Assembly: GCA_030040265.1 (NCBI GenBank)
Contig: JASHUB010000067.1
Span: forward strand, 1 to 5,585
DNA from: Microcaldota archaeon
GTDB taxonomy: Archaea > Micrarchaeota > Micrarchaeia > Micrarchaeales > CABMGC01
Reading direction: 5' to 3'
DNA: 5,585 nucleotides
Shown here piece after piece: positions 5,070 through 5,585 of this stretch. The notes under the pieces are model-generated. The model searched no databases, was not told the origin of the DNA, and was given only the letters and a program-made list of their open reading frames with translations. Both the position numbers and the translations under genes were made by a program. Each line of letters opens with the position of its first letter. Position 1 is the first letter of the stretch.

Positions 5070-5585
5070 ATGAGGGTCAGCGTCATCCTGCCGGTATACA
5101 ACAGCCGTGCAGACCTTGAGAAGAACCTGCCGAGGGTCTACGACGTAGCCAAGGGGCTCGGCACTTTCGAGATACTCCTCGCGGTTGACGGGTCCAGGGA
5201 CGGCTCTGCAGAGCTTGCAACCGAACTGGAGAAGAAGCCCGGCGTGAGGGCGCTCATAGCGAAAGAGAGGCTGGGGCGCGGACGGGCGCTGAAGAACGCG
5301 ATAAAAGCGGCGAAAGGCGACGTGATAGGCTATCTGGACATAGACATGTCAACGTCTCCGGACTACATACCCGAGGCGGTCAAGCGGGTCGAGGAGGGAT
5401 ACCCGGTCGTGGTCGGCAGCAGGTATGCCAAAGGCTCGGCTTCCAAGAGAACCGCAAGCAGGCTCACCGAGAGCTTGGGTTTCAACTTCCTGCTATACCT
5501 CTTCTTCAGGTCGAAGGTCAGCGACCACCAGTGCGGGTTCAAGTTCTGGGACGCTGCTTTCATCAGGAAGGAATTGCCTAGCATC
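5070..5585 (+). CDS. Family 2 glycosyltransferase (dolichyl-phosphate sugar transferase-like), 3' truncated
   Basis: The frame from ATG 5070 stays open to the right edge, giving the first 172 residues. It begins with the GT-A nucleotide-binding strand SVILPVYNSRADL (4-16), then ILLAVDGSRDGSAE (35-48), RLGRGRALKNAIKAAKGD (67-84) and the metal-binding DxD as Asp90-Ile-Asp92 in YLDIDMSTSPDYIPE. VVGSRYAKGS (114-123) and the acceptor-side motif SDHQCGFKFW (151-160) follow. This set, especially the D-x-Q-x-GFK element, resembles Alg5/DPM1-type enzymes that move glucose or mannose from a nucleotide sugar to a polyprenyl phosphate at the membrane. The C-terminus, where membrane helices might occur, is outside the window. 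GTG codons at 5061 and 5064 are in frame, but the family N-terminus fits the ATG. GGTGA at 5063-5067 is very close to it, so the gene may be nearly leaderless. It is divergent from the operon, and a functional link is not implied. Confidence 0.9.
   Translation, partial: MRVSVILPVYNSRADLEKNLPRVYDVAKGLGTFEILLAVDGSRDGSAELATELEKKPGVRALIAKERLGRGRALKNAIKAAKGDVIGYLDIDMSTSPDYIPEAVKRVEEGYPVVVGSRYAKGSASKRTASRLTESLGFNFLLYLFFRSKVSDHQCGFKFWDAAFIRKELPSI

Noticed and set aside
5363..5584. A 73-codon minus-strand frame at the right edge
   Set aside because: It is antisense to the glycosyltransferase, whose DxD and GFK motifs are clear, and it has no features of its own.

Overview
The window looks archaeal. 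Three of its genes form a 2-oxoacid dehydrogenase cluster on the minus strand. A TTTATATA-type TATA box sits at the expected distance upstream of the lead gene, two genes can only start at TTG, and arginine and isoleucine codons lean to AGG and ATA (in the right-edge gene 9 of 14 Arg codons are AGG and 6 of 9 Ile codons are ATA). The lineage cannot be fixed from the sequence alone. An aerobic or acidophilic archaeon (Thermoplasmata-like, or an ARMAN/Micrarchaeota-type genome) would fit a lipoate-dependent oxoacid dehydrogenase, but this is inference.

Layout from left to right: (1) the 3' part of a HAD-superfamily phosphatase gene on the + strand, cut by the left edge (2-478). (2) A compact minus-strand run from 4970 down to 451, in transcription order: E1 alpha (3897-4970), E1 beta (2927-3892), E2 dihydrolipoyl acyltransferase (1702-2922), a PPOX-type FMN-binding split-barrel protein (1226-1702) and an endonuclease/exonuclease/phosphatase-fold protein (451-1224). 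Gaps within this run are 4 nt, 4 nt, a 1-nt overlap and 1 nt, so it is almost certainly one operon. (3) A 99-bp divergent intergenic region (4971-5069) with a TATA-like element. (4) The 5' part of a family 2 glycosyltransferase on the + strand, resembling dolichyl-phosphate sugar transferases, running off the right edge (5070-5585).

E1 alpha and E1 beta would form the ThDP-dependent decarboxylase. E2 carries one lipoyl domain, a subunit-binding domain and an acyltransferase domain that passes the acyl group to CoA. The third enzyme of such complexes, E3 (dihydrolipoyl dehydrogenase), is not in the window. The position after E2 is instead taken by the PPOX-like protein and the EEP-fold hydrolase, both apparently translationally coupled to the genes before them. 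The last operon gene converges on, and overlaps by 28 bp, the HAD gene.

The window is gene-dense and mostly ordinary. I saw no RNA genes, mobile elements or CRISPR arrays. The points most worth following up are the unusual operon partners, the missing E3 and the compact bidirectional promoter region.
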